A stretch of DNA of 64,000 nucleotides from Lachnoclostridium sp. An138 (GCF_002160765.1 NZ_NFLF01000004.1:124001-188000), one strand, 5' to 3'. Positions 35,316 to 45,506 are shown, numbered from the stretch's first letter. Translations and numbers: made by a program. Notes: a model not told the origin generated them from the letters alone.

Positions 35316-36704
35316 CTACTTCTGGCTCAGATACTCGTGAATTCCTCTTGCGGCATCTTTTCCTGCGCCCATCGCAAGGATAACTGTAGCCGCACCGGTC
35401 ACTGCGTCTCCGCCCGCGAATACGCCCGGCTTGGAAGTCGCTCCCACATCCTCGCTTGCCACGATACATTTTCTGCGGTCTGTCTCCAGTCCCTCTGTCG
35501 TGGAAGAAATCAGCGGATTCGGGGAAGTTCCCAGGGACATGATAACCATATCCACATCCATATCAAACTCAGAACCCGGAACCTCTACAGGACGTCTTCT
35601 TCCGGAAGCATCCGGCTCGCCAAGCTCCATGCGGATGCAGCGGATTCCCTTCACCCATCCGTCGTCTCCAACCAGGATCTCCACCGGATTGGTCAGAAGG
35701 TCGAAGATAATTCCCTCTTCCTTTGCGTGATGCACTTCCTCCACACGGGCCGGAAGCTCTTCTTCAGAACGGCGGTACACAATATGTACCTCAGCACCGA
35801 ATCTGAGTGCAGTACGGGCAGCGTCCATGGCTACGTTTCCGCCGCCTACTACCGCTACCTTGTGTCCCTTTGCGATCGGAGTGTCATAGTTCTCATCGAA
35901 GGACTTCATCAGATTGTTTCTGGTCAGATATTCATTCGCGGAGAATACGCCGCAGGCCGTCTCGCCCGGGATTCCCATGAACTTGGGAAGTCCCGCTCCG
36001 GAGCCGATGAATACGGCGTCAAAGCCTTCCTTCTCCATCAGCTCGTCGATGGTCACAGACTTTCCTACAATCACGTCTGTCTCAATCTTTACGCCGAGAG
36101 ATTTTACATTTTCCACCTCGGGCAGAACTACGCCGTCCTTGGGAAGACGGAACTCCGGAATGCCGTATACCAGCACGCCGCCCGCCTTGTGCAGCGCCTC
36201 GAAAATCGTCACGTCATAGCCAAGCTTTGCCAGATCTCCAGCACAGGTCAGACCTGCGGGGCCGGAACCGATGACAGCCACTTTCTTACCGTTCTTTTCT
36301 TTGGCAGCTGCCGGCTTAATGCCCTGCTCTCTCGCCCAGTCAGCCACGAAACGCTCCAGCTTTCCGATGGAAACCGGCTCGCCCTTGATGCCGCGGATAC
36401 AGCGTCCCTCGCACTGGCTCTCCTGAGGACATACACGTCCGCAGATAGCCGGAAGGGAGGAGGACTCGCTGATGACGCCGTAAGCCTTCTCAAAATCGCC
36501 TTCTTTTACAGCCTTGATGAAATCCGGAATATGTATCTGGACGGGACAGCCTTCCATACATTTTGCTTTTTTGCAGTCCAGGCAGCGTCCAGCCTCTTCT
36601 ACAGCTTCCTCTTTATTATACCCTAAGCAGACCTCATCAAAATTCGTCGCGCGGACCTTCGGGTCCTGCTCTCTTACCGGTACCTTCTTTAATACGTCAG
36701 CCAT
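35316..36704 (-). CDS. nfnB: NfnB/GltA-like NADPH-dependent oxidoreductase large subunit
   Basis: A 462-residue flavoprotein of the glutamate synthase small-subunit family. N-terminal cysteine clusters (CLDCKKAKCMEGCP and CGRVCPQESQCEGRC) bind two [4Fe-4S] clusters, followed by FAD- and NADPH-binding folds (VIGSGPAGLTCAGDLAK and VAVVGGGNVAMDAART). Paired with the adjacent NfnA-like subunit it should form NfnAB, which couples ferredoxin and NADH to NADP+ reduction by electron bifurcation. No glutamate synthase large subunit is nearby, which supports NfnB over GltD. The start overlaps nfnA by one base (TAATG). Confidence 0.88.
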   Translation of the reverse strand: MADVLKKVPVREQDPKVRATNFDEVCLGYNKEEAVEEAGRCLDCKKAKCMEGCPVQIHIPDFIKAVKEGDFEKAYGVISESSSLPAICGRVCPQESQCEGRCIRGIKGEPVSIGKLERFVADWAREQGIKPAAAKEKNGKKVAVIGSGPAGLTCAGDLAKLGYDVTIFEALHKAGGVLVYGIPEFRLPKDGVVLPEVENVKSLGVKIETDVIVGKSVTIDELMEKEGFDAVFIGSGAGLPKFMGIPGETACGVFSANEYLTRNNLMKSFDENYDTPIAKGHKVAVVGGGNVAMDAARTALRFGAEVHIVYRRSEEELPARVEEVHHAKEEGIIFDLLTNPVEILVGDDGWVKGIRCIRMELGEPDASGRRRPVEVPGSEFDMDVDMVIMSLGTSPNPLISSTTEGLETDRRKCIVASEDVGATSKPGVFAGGDAVTGAATVILAMGAGKDAARGIHEYLSQK

Positions 36705-37588
36705 TATTTGTCACCTCCGCAATTTCCGCATCCGCCGTGATGCGTCTTTCCTTCCTTGTAAGCCAGGAATCTGCGGCCCTCCTCGGTCTTATACATGGCC
36801 GCACGCTGCATAGCCTGATCGAAATCCACCTTATGTCCGTCGAACTCCGGTCCGTCTACACAGGCGAATTTCACCTCGCCGCCTACCAGCACACGACAGG
36901 CTCCGCACATACCGGTTCCGTCCACCATGATCGGGTTCATGCTGACAACGCAGGGAATTCCAAGCTTCTTTGTGGTAAGACAGGCAAATTTCATCATGAT
37001 CATCGGTCCGATGGCTACGCAGAGATCATAGTGATGGCCTTCGCTCACCAGCTTCTCCAGCATGGCTGTTCCCACACCGTGGAATCCATAGCTTCCGTCA
37101 TCCGTACACAGGTACAGATTTCCCACGCTCTTGAGCTCATCCTCCAGGATCAGCAGATCTTTCGTACGGGCTCCGACAATGATATCACACTCAATGCCGT
37201 GCTCATGCAGCCATTTGGCCTGAGGATACACAGGCGCTGTACCTACGCCGCCGGCGATGAAGACTACCTTTTTCTTCTTCACTTCTTCAAAATCATCCGT
37301 TACCAGCTCAGAGGGTTTTCCAAGCGGTCCCACGAAATCAAGGAAATAATCTCCTTCCTTCAAATCTACCATCTTGCTGGTGGACACACCAATCGGCTGG
37401 AATACAATCGTCACCGTTCCCGCCTCTCTGTCGTAATCACAGATCGTCAGCGGAATACGTTCTGCTGTCTCATCCAGTCTTACGATAATAAACTGTCCAG
37501 GCTCACAGGCTTGCGCCACTCTCGGAGCCTCAACGACTTTCATGTAAACAGTTGCAGAGAGCTGCTCTGCTTTTACAATCTTGAACAT
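36704..37588 (-). CDS. nfnA: NfnA-like FAD/NAD-binding [2Fe-2S] subunit
   Basis: A 294-residue ferredoxin-NADP reductase-type protein. An FAD-binding barrel is followed by an NAD-binding domain (VVFIAGGVGTAPVYPQAK), and the C-terminal cysteines in DGTGMCGACRVLVGG plus a later FACVDG bind a [2Fe-2S] cluster as in PyrK and NfnA. It ends in an unusual His/Gly/Cys-rich tail (HHGGCGNCGGDK), possibly metal-binding. It is the first gene of the nfnAB operon, after CAGGAGGAAGCTT and its own promoter. Confidence 0.88.
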   Translation of the reverse strand: MFKIVKAEQLSATVYMKVVEAPRVAQACEPGQFIIVRLDETAERIPLTICDYDREAGTVTIVFQPIGVSTSKMVDLKEGDYFLDFVGPLGKPSELVTDDFEEVKKKKVVFIAGGVGTAPVYPQAKWLHEHGIECDIIVGARTKDLLILEDELKSVGNLYLCTDDGSYGFHGVGTAMLEKLVSEGHHYDLCVAIGPMIMMKFACLTTKKLGIPCVVSMNPIMVDGTGMCGACRVLVGGEVKFACVDGPEFDGHKVDFDQAMQRAAMYKTEEGRRFLAYKEGKTHHGGCGNCGGDK

Positions 37589-37670
37589 AAGCTTCCTCCT
37601 GGAGTATAGTTTCTGCGGGTCCCCTCCCGCCCGGAGCTGTCATTTGGACTGACAACTGCTCATCTTTAAT

Positions 37671-37699
37671 ATAATAATCCAATCCCGCCCAGATTTCAA
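37671..37699 (-). promoter_or_regulatory. Promoter of nfnAB
   Basis: On the minus strand TTGAAA (37699-37694), 17 nt, then TATTAT (37676-37671). The leader to the nfnA ATG is about 75 nt and contains a small hairpin built on a repeated CTGTCA/TGACAG-type sequence. Confidence 0.65.
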
Positions 37700-37753
37700 C
37701 TGGTTAGCGGAGGGATTTACAAAAAATTATAACGCAAACCTAATACGCTCCGG

Positions 37754-38056
37754 CTACATCTCATAGTCAAAGCAGACACGGTCGCAGGCCGCCGGCTTAA
37801 TCACCTCGTTGGCCACGGCTACGTGAAGCGGGTGCGTCTGATAAGCCTCCAGATCCTCCACTGTCTCCAGCTCAGACACCAGCAGCAGATCCCGGGAACT
37901 TCCCGGCAGCCTGTTCCGTTTCATCTCCGCGTAAGTAAGGCCTTTTATCTGTCCCACCAGAGCCTTCAGCCGCGCGTCTGCCTCTTTTGCCATCTCTTCC
38001 TTTTTCTCCTCCGGAAAATCCTCCCGGAAATTCCACATTACCAGATGCTTTACCAT
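37754..38056 (-). CDS. Dabb (stress-responsive alpha/beta barrel) family protein
   Basis: A 100-residue protein with the Dabb pattern: MVKHLVMWNF start, a charged helix (EEKKEEMAKEADARLKALV), RDLLLVSELETVEDLEAYQTHPLH, ending with DRVCFDYEM. The family forms dimeric alpha/beta barrels; roles vary and none can be assigned here. The ATG follows GAGGAGGAACAATC. Confidence 0.85.
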   Translation of the reverse strand: MVKHLVMWNFREDFPEEKKEEMAKEADARLKALVGQIKGLTYAEMKRNRLPGSSRDLLLVSELETVEDLEAYQTHPLHVAVANEVIKPAACDRVCFDYEM

Positions 38057-38134
38057 ATGATTGTTCCTCCTCTTCTGATTTGTTCTGCCGCAGGCGCCGG
38101 CATGTCAGGGCGCGCTGTCTTCTGTATCCCGGCG

Positions 38135-39127
38135 CTAATAATCTTCCTGGAATTCCAGCTTGTACACCAGTACAAGCGGATCACTGACCATTCCCTTTTC
38201 ATTCACCGCAATGGCGCTCAAAAGGACTTCTCCCTCTTCATGGAGCTCAATGGGCCTTTCATAAGAAGTGCTTTCCTCAGTGGGCTTCGTGCCGTCCAGT
38301 GTATAATATATGGTTCCATACTCTGCGCTCAGCTCAAGCCTCAGATAATAGCTGTAGGTCCCCTCCGGCACATCGCAGACCGGCTTTTCTATCCGGTAGG
38401 GAAGCAGTTCCGTCTGTATGTCCGCATAAGGACACCCTTCTATGACCTCCGCTATCTGCTCAGTCTGTCCGGTCAGATTCAGGATTTCCATATACTCCAG
38501 ATAAAGTTCCAGAAGCGTGCCGCTTTCTCCTCTCGCATCATCCTCCGCCCTGATGGCTGATTCCATGCAGTCTGCCGCCAGCTTTTCCTCCCCTGTATGC
38601 GCATAAGCGCGGGCCAGATACTCCAGCGGCTCCGTATCAGTCCCCTCTGTATCCGCCTGCAGCGCCTGCGCCTTTTCAAGATAAGAAACCGCTTCCTCAT
38701 AATTTCCGCTTTCCGTCAGTGATTTTCCCCTTCTCAGCTGATAAGAATAACTGTTCTCACGAGTGGTCCACAGATACGAAAGACAGAAAACGGCCACACA
38801 CATAAACAGGGCAGCCGGAACCAGAACCCATCTTTTTCGAAACCTGAAACGCTTCTTCTCCGGCGCAGGCAAAGCTTCCCCTTTTTTTCTTCCCTCACGG
38901 CTTCCGGAAAGCTCTACGTGTTTTTCCTTCCCGTCTTTTACCACGCTCCCGCCAGACATAGTTCCGTCATGTTTCTTTGCATCCGGCGTTTTATTCTCAG
39001 AGTCCACCTGTCCGATCAGCAGTTCATCCAGGGGATCGTAATCCGGTACAATCTGGATTTCCTGGCCGCAGTTTTCACAGTACAGCTGTCCGGTTTTCAG
39101 TTCTCTGCCGCATTTTGGACATTTCAT
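38135..39127 (-). CDS. Zinc-ribbon membrane protein with TPR-like and chitobiase C-terminal-like domains
   Basis: A 330-residue protein. Residues 1-26 form a zinc ribbon (CPKCGRELKTGQLYCENCG). A charged linker leads to one membrane helix (about residues 98-118). Outside it come helical TPR-like repeats (SGNYEEAVSYLEKAQALQAD; YLARAYAHTGEEKLAADCM) and a C-terminal CHB_HEX-type beta domain (GTIYYTLDGTKPTEESTSY). This modular design is common in Lachnospiraceae, but no function is known. It is just downstream of ftsK on the same strand. Confidence 0.75.
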   Translation of the reverse strand: MKCPKCGRELKTGQLYCENCGQEIQIVPDYDPLDELLIGQVDSENKTPDAKKHDGTMSGGSVVKDGKEKHVELSGSREGRKKGEALPAPEKKRFRFRKRWVLVPAALFMCVAVFCLSYLWTTRENSYSYQLRRGKSLTESGNYEEAVSYLEKAQALQADTEGTDTEPLEYLARAYAHTGEEKLAADCMESAIRAEDDARGESGTLLELYLEYMEILNLTGQTEQIAEVIEGCPYADIQTELLPYRIEKPVCDVPEGTYSYYLRLELSAEYGTIYYTLDGTKPTEESTSYERPIELHEEGEVLLSAIAVNEKGMVSDPLVLVYKLEFQEDY

Positions 39128-39157
39128 ACGAATCCTCTCTTCTGCAGGTACATACCG

Positions 39158-41869
39158 CTATACGTTTTCTTCCAGATAGCGCTCAAACTCTTCCATGGTC
39201 ATCAGAATCTCCCGGGGCTTTGTGCCGGCCTCTTCTCCGACCACTCCTGCTTCCGCCAGCTGATCCATAATACGGGCAGCCCGGTTAAAGCCCACCTTGA
39301 ACCACCTCTGCAGCATACCGATAGAAGCCTTATCCTTTTCAATGATAAACTTCCCCGCTTCTGCAAACAGCGCGTCCCGCTCCGGGCCGTCATGCCCGGG
39401 CTGGCTCTCCGCAGCCTGGGTCTGTATGGTGCTGATATGCTCCTCCACCTCCGCGCTGTAATTTACGCTGCTGTTATTCTGCTTCAGGAATTCTGCCACC
39501 GCCCCCACTTCTTCATCGGAGACAAAGGCGCCCTGTACACGGACCGGTTTGGGATATCCGTAAGGATAAAAAAGCATATCTCCTTTTCCCAGCAGCTTTT
39601 CCGCTCCGTTCATATCGAGGATTGTCCGGGAATCTACTCCTGAAGACACGGCAAAGGCAATTCTGGAAGGCATATTCGCCTTGATCAGTCCTGTAATTAC
39701 GTTGACGGAAGGCCTCTGGGTAGCGATTACCAGATGAATCCCTGCCGCACGGGCCAGCTGGGCCAGACGGCAGATCGCGTCCTCCACCTCTCCGGGAGCT
39801 ACCATCATCAGATCCGCCAGCTCATCCACGACGATCACAATCTGAGGCAGTTTCTCCGGAGCGTTTTCTCCGCCGTCTCTGCCCATGGCCGCAGCCTTTT
39901 CATTATATCCGGCAAGATTTCTTACATTATAGTCCGCAAACAGCTTATACCGGTGGGTCATTTCCGCCACTGCCCAATTCAGGGCTCCCGCGGCCTTCTT
40001 CGGATCGGATACCACAGGAATCAGGAGATGAGGAATTCCATTATACACACTCAGCTCCACTACCTTGGGATCGATCATGATAAGCTTGACTTCTTCCGGG
40101 GAAGCTTTATAAAGAATGCTCATAATCAGCGTATTGATGCAGACGGATTTTCCCGAACCGGTGGCTCCCGCAATCAGCAGATGAGGCATCTTTGCGATGT
40201 CCGTGACCATGATCTTGCCGGCGATATCCTTTCCCACCGCAAAAGCCAGCTTTGACTTGTGAGTTTTAAATTCCTGGGAAGACACCAGCTCCCGGAAGGA
40301 GACGATGGTGTTTTCCGCATTGGGAACCTCGATGCCCACTGCGGCCTTGCCCGGAATCGGGGCTTCAATCCGGACATCCGGCACCGCAAGATTCAGCTTA
40401 ATATCGTCCGCAAGGCCCACAATCCGGCTGACCTTTACCCCCTGATCCGGCTGCACCTCATAGCGCGTCACGGCCGGTCCCTGGCTTACGTCAGTCACAG
40501 TTACTCCCACGCCGAAATCGCGGAGAATCTGCTGCAAATGCATGGCTGTTTCATGCAAAATCCGATCCGCGTCCCTGTTTTCCGTATGTTTTACCTGATT
40601 CAGAAGTCTCAGGGGCGGATATATGTAAGCGCGCTTCTTCGGAGGAAGAGGCGCCTGCCGGACAGATACTCCCGTTCCTGTTCCAGCTGCTTCTCCTGTT
40701 CCAGGCGCTCCAGACAATCCAGGTGTTCCGGATATTCCAGATATTCCGGACAGTCCGGACGCTTCTGGAGCGTCTTCCCCTTTTTCTTTCCCGGGCACTG
40801 TCTCAACCGCAGCTGTCTCCTGCAGATGCGTTGCTTCTCTTCCCGGGATTTCCTCTCTCTGCAGCATATCCGCCGCTTCTTCTGCAGCCTCCGCTTCTTC
40901 CTCCGCGCTTTCCGTATCCGCACTGTAGCGTTCCCGGTGAATTGGAATCTTGAACATCTCATCCAGATCCTTCAATTCCGGACCCTGGCCGTCCTCCAGG
41001 GTGATTTCCCGCATCTCATCCGTATAAGCGTCTTTCTTTATTGCAGTCTCTTCCAGAGCTACCCCGGAGACCTTATGCTCAGCGCGGGCTTTCTTCTGCT
41101 CTTCTGTCCGCTGTTCTTCTTCCTGCTCTTCCTCTTTTCGTCTCTTTGCCAGAACTTTTTCCTGTTCCCGGGCTTTTTCCCGTTCCAGAGCAGCCCGCTC
41201 TTCCATAGCCTTCTGTCTTGCCGCTCTGCGTTCCTCTGCCTGAATCCGGTGGCGTCTTGCGTCTTCCTTCGCAGAATCGTATACTTTCCTGCTTCCTTTT
41301 TTTACACCGCCGATAAAGGAACGTTCTGTAATCACAACCGCGCAGATGATTAGAAGAACCAGAACAATAATCCAGGCTCCTATCGTGCCGAAAGCACCCG
41401 TGAGAGCTTTACAGATCATCCCGCCGAAAAAACCGCCTCCGGCTTTATGTTCCGAAGAATATGTATAAAAGGCGGCAGCCGTCCCGGCTCCGTCCTTTTC
41501 TCCTCCAAACAGCTGAAAGAGGGCGCAAAAAAGAAAGCCTGCCAGTATCATGGCTGCGCCTTTTACCGCCGCTATGGTGTTATCTCTGTTTGATATGGAA
41601 AACGCCGCCACAAAAAACAGGCCTATGGGCAGCACATAGGCAAAAATTCCAAACAGTCCGAACAGAACGCCGCTCACCACATCTCCTGCCGCCCCTCCAA
41701 TGCCGAAAGTGCTCAAAAGTAGGAGAACCGATATGCCAAAGAGAAGGAGAACCTTAATCTCGTCCCGGATAAACGCATTCTCTTCCTGCCGTCTCGCTGC
41801 CGTCTTTCTGGAGGCTGTCGTCTTTTTTCGTGTCGTTGTCCGGCGTCTGCCGGATGTACCAGATGCCAT
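39158..41869 (-). CDS. ftsK: DNA translocase FtsK/SpoIIIE
   Basis: A 903-residue DNA pump for chromosome segregation at division and into the forespore. N-terminal basic segment, four membrane helices (about residues 30-185), a long charged and low-complexity linker (repeated [16 protein letters not shown]), then the motor with Walker [15 protein letters not shown] and Walker [14 protein letters not shown], and a C-terminal gamma winged helix (about 65 residues) that reads polar DNA sequences. The ATG at 41869 follows GGAGGAGTAAGAAAA. A strong promoter lies 43 nt upstream, covered by a palindrome. Confidence 0.95.
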   Translation of the reverse strand: MASGTSGRRRTTTRKKTTASRKTAARRQEENAFIRDEIKVLLLFGISVLLLLSTFGIGGAAGDVVSGVLFGLFGIFAYVLPIGLFFVAAFSISNRDNTIAAVKGAAMILAGFLFCALFQLFGGEKDGAGTAAAFYTYSSEHKAGGGFFGGMICKALTGAFGTIGAWIIVLVLLIICAVVITERSFIGGVKKGSRKVYDSAKEDARRHRIQAEERRAARQKAMEERAALEREKAREQEKVLAKRRKEEEQEEEQRTEEQKKARAEHKVSGVALEETAIKKDAYTDEMREITLEDGQGPELKDLDEMFKIPIHRERYSADTESAEEEAEAAEEAADMLQREEIPGREATHLQETAAVETVPGKEKGEDAPEASGLSGISGISGTPGLSGAPGTGEAAGTGTGVSVRQAPLPPKKRAYIYPPLRLLNQVKHTENRDADRILHETAMHLQQILRDFGVGVTVTDVSQGPAVTRYEVQPDQGVKVSRIVGLADDIKLNLAVPDVRIEAPIPGKAAVGIEVPNAENTIVSFRELVSSQEFKTHKSKLAFAVGKDIAGKIMVTDIAKMPHLLIAGATGSGKSVCINTLIMSILYKASPEEVKLIMIDPKVVELSVYNGIPHLLIPVVSDPKKAAGALNWAVAEMTHRYKLFADYNVRNLAGYNEKAAAMGRDGGENAPEKLPQIVIVVDELADLMMVAPGEVEDAICRLAQLARAAGIHLVIATQRPSVNVITGLIKANMPSRIAFAVSSGVDSRTILDMNGAEKLLGKGDMLFYPYGYPKPVRVQGAFVSDEEVGAVAEFLKQNNSSVNYSAEVEEHISTIQTQAAESQPGHDGPERDALFAEAGKFIIEKDKASIGMLQRWFKVGFNRAARIMDQLAEAGVVGEEAGTKPREILMTMEEFERYLEENV

Positions 41870-41899
41870 TTTTCTTACTCCTCCCACTGCTCAAATCAC

Positions 41900-41916
41900 A
41901 TAATAATGATTATTAT
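41900..41916. promoter_or_regulatory. 17-nt palindrome on the ftsK promoter, Fur/PerR-like
   Basis: A perfect 8-1-8 palindrome (ATAATAAT-G-ATTATTAT). Its inner 7-1-7 core, TAATAAT-G-ATTATTA, differs from the PerR box TTATAAT-N-ATTATAA and from the Fur 7-1-7 box TGATAAT-N-ATTATCA by one symmetric position per arm. It overlaps the -10 element. Confidence 0.45.
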
Positions 41917-41940
41917 AGCATTTTCGCCCCCGATTTACAA
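41912..41940 (-). promoter_or_regulatory. Promoter of ftsK
   Basis: On the minus strand TTGTAA (41940-41935), 17 nt, then a perfect TATAAT (41917-41912). Transcription would start near 41905, within the palindrome at 41900-41916. Confidence 0.65.
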
Positions 41941-41957
41941 GAAGCCGTGTTTCCGAA

Positions 41958-42641
41958 TCAGTTCCCGGCCTGTTCCCGAATCAGTTCCCGGAGCTTTTCA
42001 AAGGCCTCGCGGATACCGCCGATGCCGTCAATCAGACCTTCTTCCACCGCCTGCTTTCCCACCAGAACAGAGCCTACATCCTTCGTCAATTCCCCAGTCT
42101 CCAGCATCAGATCCGTAAGCCGTCTCTCGGAAATCCGGCTGTGGGAAGTGATAAAGCCGGAAATACGATCCTGGATTTTCTGGAAATACTCAAAGGTCTG
42201 CGCCACCCCTATAATCAGGCCGCTCATCCGCACCGGATGAATCATCATGGTCCCTGTAGGAACAATCAGAGAGTAATCCGTCGACACGGCCAGCGGCACG
42301 CCGATGGAATGGCTTCCGCCCAGCACCAGCGATACTGTAGGCTTGCTTAAAGAGGCGATCATCTCCGCGATAGCCAGTCCCGACTCCACATCCCCGCCCA
42401 CCGTATTGATCAGGACCAGCAGTCCCTGGATATTTCTGCTGTCTTCCAAAGCCGCCAGCTGGGGAATTACATGTTCATATTTGGTCGTCTTGGAATTGGA
42501 GGGCAGGCACTCATGCCCCTCGATTTCTCCGATAATATTCAGAAGATGGATGCGGACATCTCCATCGTCCAGCGTCAGCTGTCCGTAATCCTCTACCTGC
42601 CGGTCCTGCTCCTTCTTCGTCTCTTCATTCTTCTCATCCAT
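41958..42641 (-). CDS. tepA: ClpP-like serine protease, TepA type
   Basis: A 227-residue ClpP-fold protein of the YmfB/TepA family. The catalytic region [17 protein letters not shown] carries the nucleophile Ser and [13 protein letters not shown] the catalytic His. I use the ATG at 42641 preceded by CAGGGTATTTTT. In Bacillus TepA degrades SASP proteins during spore outgrowth and its gene is next to spoIIIE, as here. It ends 18 nt before the ftsK promoter. Confidence 0.85.
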   Translation of the reverse strand: MDEKNEETKKEQDRQVEDYGQLTLDDGDVRIHLLNIIGEIEGHECLPSNSKTTKYEHVIPQLAALEDSRNIQGLLVLINTVGGDVESGLAIAEMIASLSKPTVSLVLGGSHSIGVPLAVSTDYSLIVPTGTMMIHPVRMSGLIIGVAQTFEYFQKIQDRISGFITSHSRISERRLTDLMLETGELTKDVGSVLVGKQAVEEGLIDGIGGIREAFEKLRELIREQAGN

Positions 42642-42685
42642 AAAAATACCCTGACCTTTCCACATGATTTTCTTTAGTATGTGAA

Positions 42686-42709
42686 AAGATCAGGGCTTCT
42701 ATACCTGAT
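42686..42709 (-). terminator. Terminator of metY
   Basis: On the minus strand, just after the metY stop, ATCAGG (42709-42704) pairs with CCTGAT (42694-42689) across a short loop and is followed by CTTTTC. An A/T-rich tract on the other side makes it possibly bidirectional. Confidence 0.55.
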
Positions 42710-42711
42710 TT

Positions 42712-43983
42712 TTATGCCTGCCGGAGAGCCTGCTCCAGATCCTCAATGATGTCCTGGGGATTTTCAATACCCACGGACAGACGGATCATGCCCGGCGTCA
42801 CGCCGGCTTCCAGAAGCTGCTCATCCGTCATCTGACGATGCGTATGGCTCGCGGGATGCAGCACGCAGGTGCGGGCATCCGCCACATGAGTCACAATTGC
42901 CGCCAGCTTCAGACTGTCCATAAACCGTACCGCCTGCTCTCTTCCTCCCTTCAGGCCGAAAGAGATTACGCCGCAGGTGCCGTTCGGCATATACTTTTTC
43001 GCCAGTTCATGATAAGGATCGCCCTCCAGTCCGGCGAAATTCACGAACTCCACTTTCTCGTGAGCATGCAGAAATTCTGCCACGGCCTTCGCATTGCTGC
43101 AGTGCTTTTCCATACGCAGAGGCAGGGTCTCCAATCCCACATTCAGCAGAAACGCGTTCATGGGAGAAGGAATGCTGCCCAAGTCCCGCATCAGCTGGGA
43201 TGTCGCCTTTGTGATGTAAGCAAGCTTTCCGAACCGCTCTGTATAGACAATTCCATGATATGTAGGGTCCGGTGTAGTCAGTCCCGGGAATTTATCCTTA
43301 TGGGCATCCCAGTCGAAATTGCCGCTGTCTACGATGCAGCCGCCCACAGCCATGGCATGTCCGTCCATGTACTTGGTTGTGGAATGGGTCACGATATCCG
43401 CTCCCCACTCAAAGGGCCGGCAGTTGATGGGCGTGGCAAAGGTATTGTCCACAATCAGCGGGCAGTCATGCTTGTGTGCCAGTCTTGCGAATTTTTCAAT
43501 GTCCAAAACCACAAGGGCCGGATTGGCGATCGTCTCTCCCACCACAGCCTTGGTATTGGGACGGAAGGCCTTCTCAATCTCCTCCTCCGGCGCGTCCGGG
43601 TCCACAAAAGTGCAGTCAATGCCCATTTTCTTTATGGTCGCCGCATACAGATTAAAGGTTCCCCCATACACCTTCGCGGAACACACGATATGATCGCCTG
43701 CTTCGCACAGATTTACAATGGAATAGAAATTTGCAGCCTGTCCGGAAGAAGTAAGCATGGCAGCTACGCCTCCCTCCAGCTCTGCAATTTTGGCCGCCAC
43801 GCAGTCGCTGGTGGGATTCTGAAGGCGGGTATAGAAGTATCCGTTCTCCTCCAGATCAAAAAGCTTTCCCATCTCCTCTGACGTGTCGTATTTGAATGTG
43901 GTACTCTGATAAATGGGAAGCACTCTGGCTTCTCCATTTCCCGGCTTCCAGCCGCCCTGTACGCAGATCGTATCCAGTCTCAT
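42712..43983 (-). CDS. metY: O-acetylhomoserine aminocarboxypropyltransferase (sulfhydrylase)
   Basis: A 423-residue PLP enzyme of the Cys/Met metabolism family that makes homocysteine from O-acetylhomoserine and sulfide. The PLP lysine is in HSTTKYMDGHAMAVGG, and SGQAANFYSIVNLCEAGDHIV and SVGIENPQDIIEDL are typical. The ATG at 43983 follows AGAGAGGTATATGGC and overlaps the CFI-box gene by 4 nt, so the two are coupled. No SAM riboswitch or T-box is visible upstream. Confidence 0.92.
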   Translation of the reverse strand: MRLDTICVQGGWKPGNGEARVLPIYQSTTFKYDTSEEMGKLFDLEENGYFYTRLQNPTSDCVAAKIAELEGGVAAMLTSSGQAANFYSIVNLCEAGDHIVCSAKVYGGTFNLYAATIKKMGIDCTFVDPDAPEEEIEKAFRPNTKAVVGETIANPALVVLDIEKFARLAHKHDCPLIVDNTFATPINCRPFEWGADIVTHSTTKYMDGHAMAVGGCIVDSGNFDWDAHKDKFPGLTTPDPTYHGIVYTERFGKLAYITKATSQLMRDLGSIPSPMNAFLLNVGLETLPLRMEKHCSNAKAVAEFLHAHEKVEFVNFAGLEGDPYHELAKKYMPNGTCGVISFGLKGGREQAVRFMDSLKLAAIVTHVADARTCVLHPASHTHRQMTDEQLLEAGVTPGMIRLSVGIENPQDIIEDLEQALRQA

Positions 43984-44765
43984 GCCATATACCTCTCTTT
44001 AAGCTCGTAAACCATGTCCATGTATTTTTCCTGGCAGGCCTCATTTTCGCCCTGCTCTATCAGATGCACGCAATCCGACAGCCAGGAATCCCAGATTTCT
44101 TCATAGATTGCCTCCGGGTTCTCCTGACGTCCAATCCTATTCACAATGGTCGGCGCAATGTTATAATATTCCTTTACAAGCTCTTTTCCTTCGTCTGTAG
44201 CGAGCAGATAGCCGTCCCGGTAAGAGCGGAGAAGCTCCAGCTCATAGCAGTCGTCCGGCTTCCCCTGGCTCTCACAGACCGCCGTGGTGATATAGCAGTA
44301 TTTTTTGTGAAAACCGCTTTCAATCTTAGCGTAATCCGCTTTGCCTACGGAAGTCCGGAACGCCTTGTTCCATTTCTTTACAATCACATCCGTCACCGGC
44401 TCCGCGCAGTCCCCCTTCTGCTCCAGAAACGCCGGAAAGACAAAGACTGCCAGTATCATATTGTAATTGATCTGCTGCTCGCTGCGTTTTCCCTTCTTGG
44501 TAATTGCCTCCAGCTCTGCCTGAGCCGCCTCCACCAGATGATTCGCCAGCTTCTCAGCCCACTCCTCCGGATGTTCTTCTTGCTGATAGACAGCCTCTAT
44601 CGCGTTCAGCGTCTCCTTATGGCGGCGCAGATAAGCCTGAAAGGCCTCCGGATATACATTCTTCTTGAAGTATTTCATGGGATTTTCTTCCCGGAGCAGC
44701 ATGTCCTCAATTCCCTGCATGGCGCGGTTATAGGTCTCCCCATAAGTCACAATATCCATCTCCAT
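43980..44765 (-). CDS. CFI-box domain protein of unknown function
   Basis: A 261-residue cytosolic protein. The C-terminal half has the CFI-box-type pattern: KYCYITTAVCESQGKPDDCY, ELELLRSYRDGYLL, then KELVKEYYNIAPTIVNRI. The N-terminal half (residues 1-150) is helical and acidic without known motifs. No signal peptide is present, unlike many CFI-box proteins that are surface-linked. It precedes metY with a 4-nt overlap. I infer nothing about its role beyond co-expression. Confidence 0.65.
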   Translation of the reverse strand: MEMDIVTYGETYNRAMQGIEDMLLREENPMKYFKKNVYPEAFQAYLRRHKETLNAIEAVYQQEEHPEEWAEKLANHLVEAAQAELEAITKKGKRSEQQINYNMILAVFVFPAFLEQKGDCAEPVTDVIVKKWNKAFRTSVGKADYAKIESGFHKKYCYITTAVCESQGKPDDCYELELLRSYRDGYLLATDEGKELVKEYYNIAPTIVNRIGRQENPEAIYEEIWDSWLSDCVHLIEQGENEACQEKYMDMVYELKERYMA

Positions 44766-44777
44766 ACCGTCTTCCTC

Positions 44778-45506
44778 CTACTCGTCCCAGTTGTGGTATA
44801 CATTCTGAACGTCATCATCCTCTTCCAGCAAATCCAGAGTTCTCTGAAGATTTTTGACAGCGTCCTCATCCGTCAGAGTCACATAATTCTGAGGAATCAT
44901 AGTCACCTCTGCCTGGGCCATGGGAATTCCCTTCTCTTCCAGTGCCTGGCGGACGGCGCTGAAGGAATCCGGATCTGTCAGAATCTCAAAGCTGTCCTCT
45001 TCCTCGGAAAAGTCCTCCGCTCCGGCGTCCAGAGCCAGCATCATCAGATCATCCGGGTCCATCTCACACTCTTCCCGATCTACGATAATCTGTCCCTTTT
45101 TATCAAACATATAGGACACGCAGCCCTGTGTTCCTACGGAACCGTTTCCCTTCGTAAAAGCGCTTCTTACGTTGGCGGCCGTCCGGTTCTTATTGTCCGT
45201 CAGCGCGTCCACAATGATCGCGATTCCTCCCGGTCCATATCCCTCGTAGGACACATACTCATAGTTCACCGCGTTCGCGTTGCCCGCGGCCTTCTTAATG
45301 CCGCGCTCAATGGTATCGTTCGGCATATTGTTCGCTTTCGCCTTCGCAATCACGTCACGCAGCCTGCTGTTGTTATTCGGGTCCGGTCCGCCTTCCTTGA
45401 CTGCCACTGCAATTTCTCGTCCGATAATGGTAAAAATTTTTCCCTTTGCTGCGTCGTTCTTCTCTTTTTTATGCTTTATGTTCGCAAACTTTGAATGTCC
45501 TGACAT
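44778..45506 (-). CDS. yebC: YebC/PmpR family protein
   Basis: A 242-residue protein starting [23 protein letters not shown], the conserved start of the YebC family (TACO1 in mitochondria), which acts as a transcriptional regulator or, in the YebC2 group, helps ribosomes through proline stretches. The ATG at 45506 is preceded by AGGAGTGTTTTT; the longer open frame upstream is not used. Conserved [11 protein letters not shown] and [16 protein letters not shown] are present. Confidence 0.93.
   Translation of the reverse strand: MSGHSKFANIKHKKEKNDAAKGKIFTIIGREIAVAVKEGGPDPNNNSRLRDVIAKAKANNMPNDTIERGIKKAAGNANAVNYEYVSYEGYGPGGIAIIVDALTDNKNRTAANVRSAFTKGNGSVGTQGCVSYMFDKKGQIIVDREECEMDPDDLMMLALDAGAEDFSEEEDSFEILTDPDSFSAVRQALEEKGIPMAQAEVTMIPQNYVTLTDEDAVKNLQRTLDLLEEDDDVQNVYHNWDE

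Noticed and set aside
35316-37588. Glutamate synthase (GltBD)
   Set aside because: The large GltB subunit is absent and the partner is an FAD/NAD-binding [2Fe-2S] protein, so NfnAB fits better.
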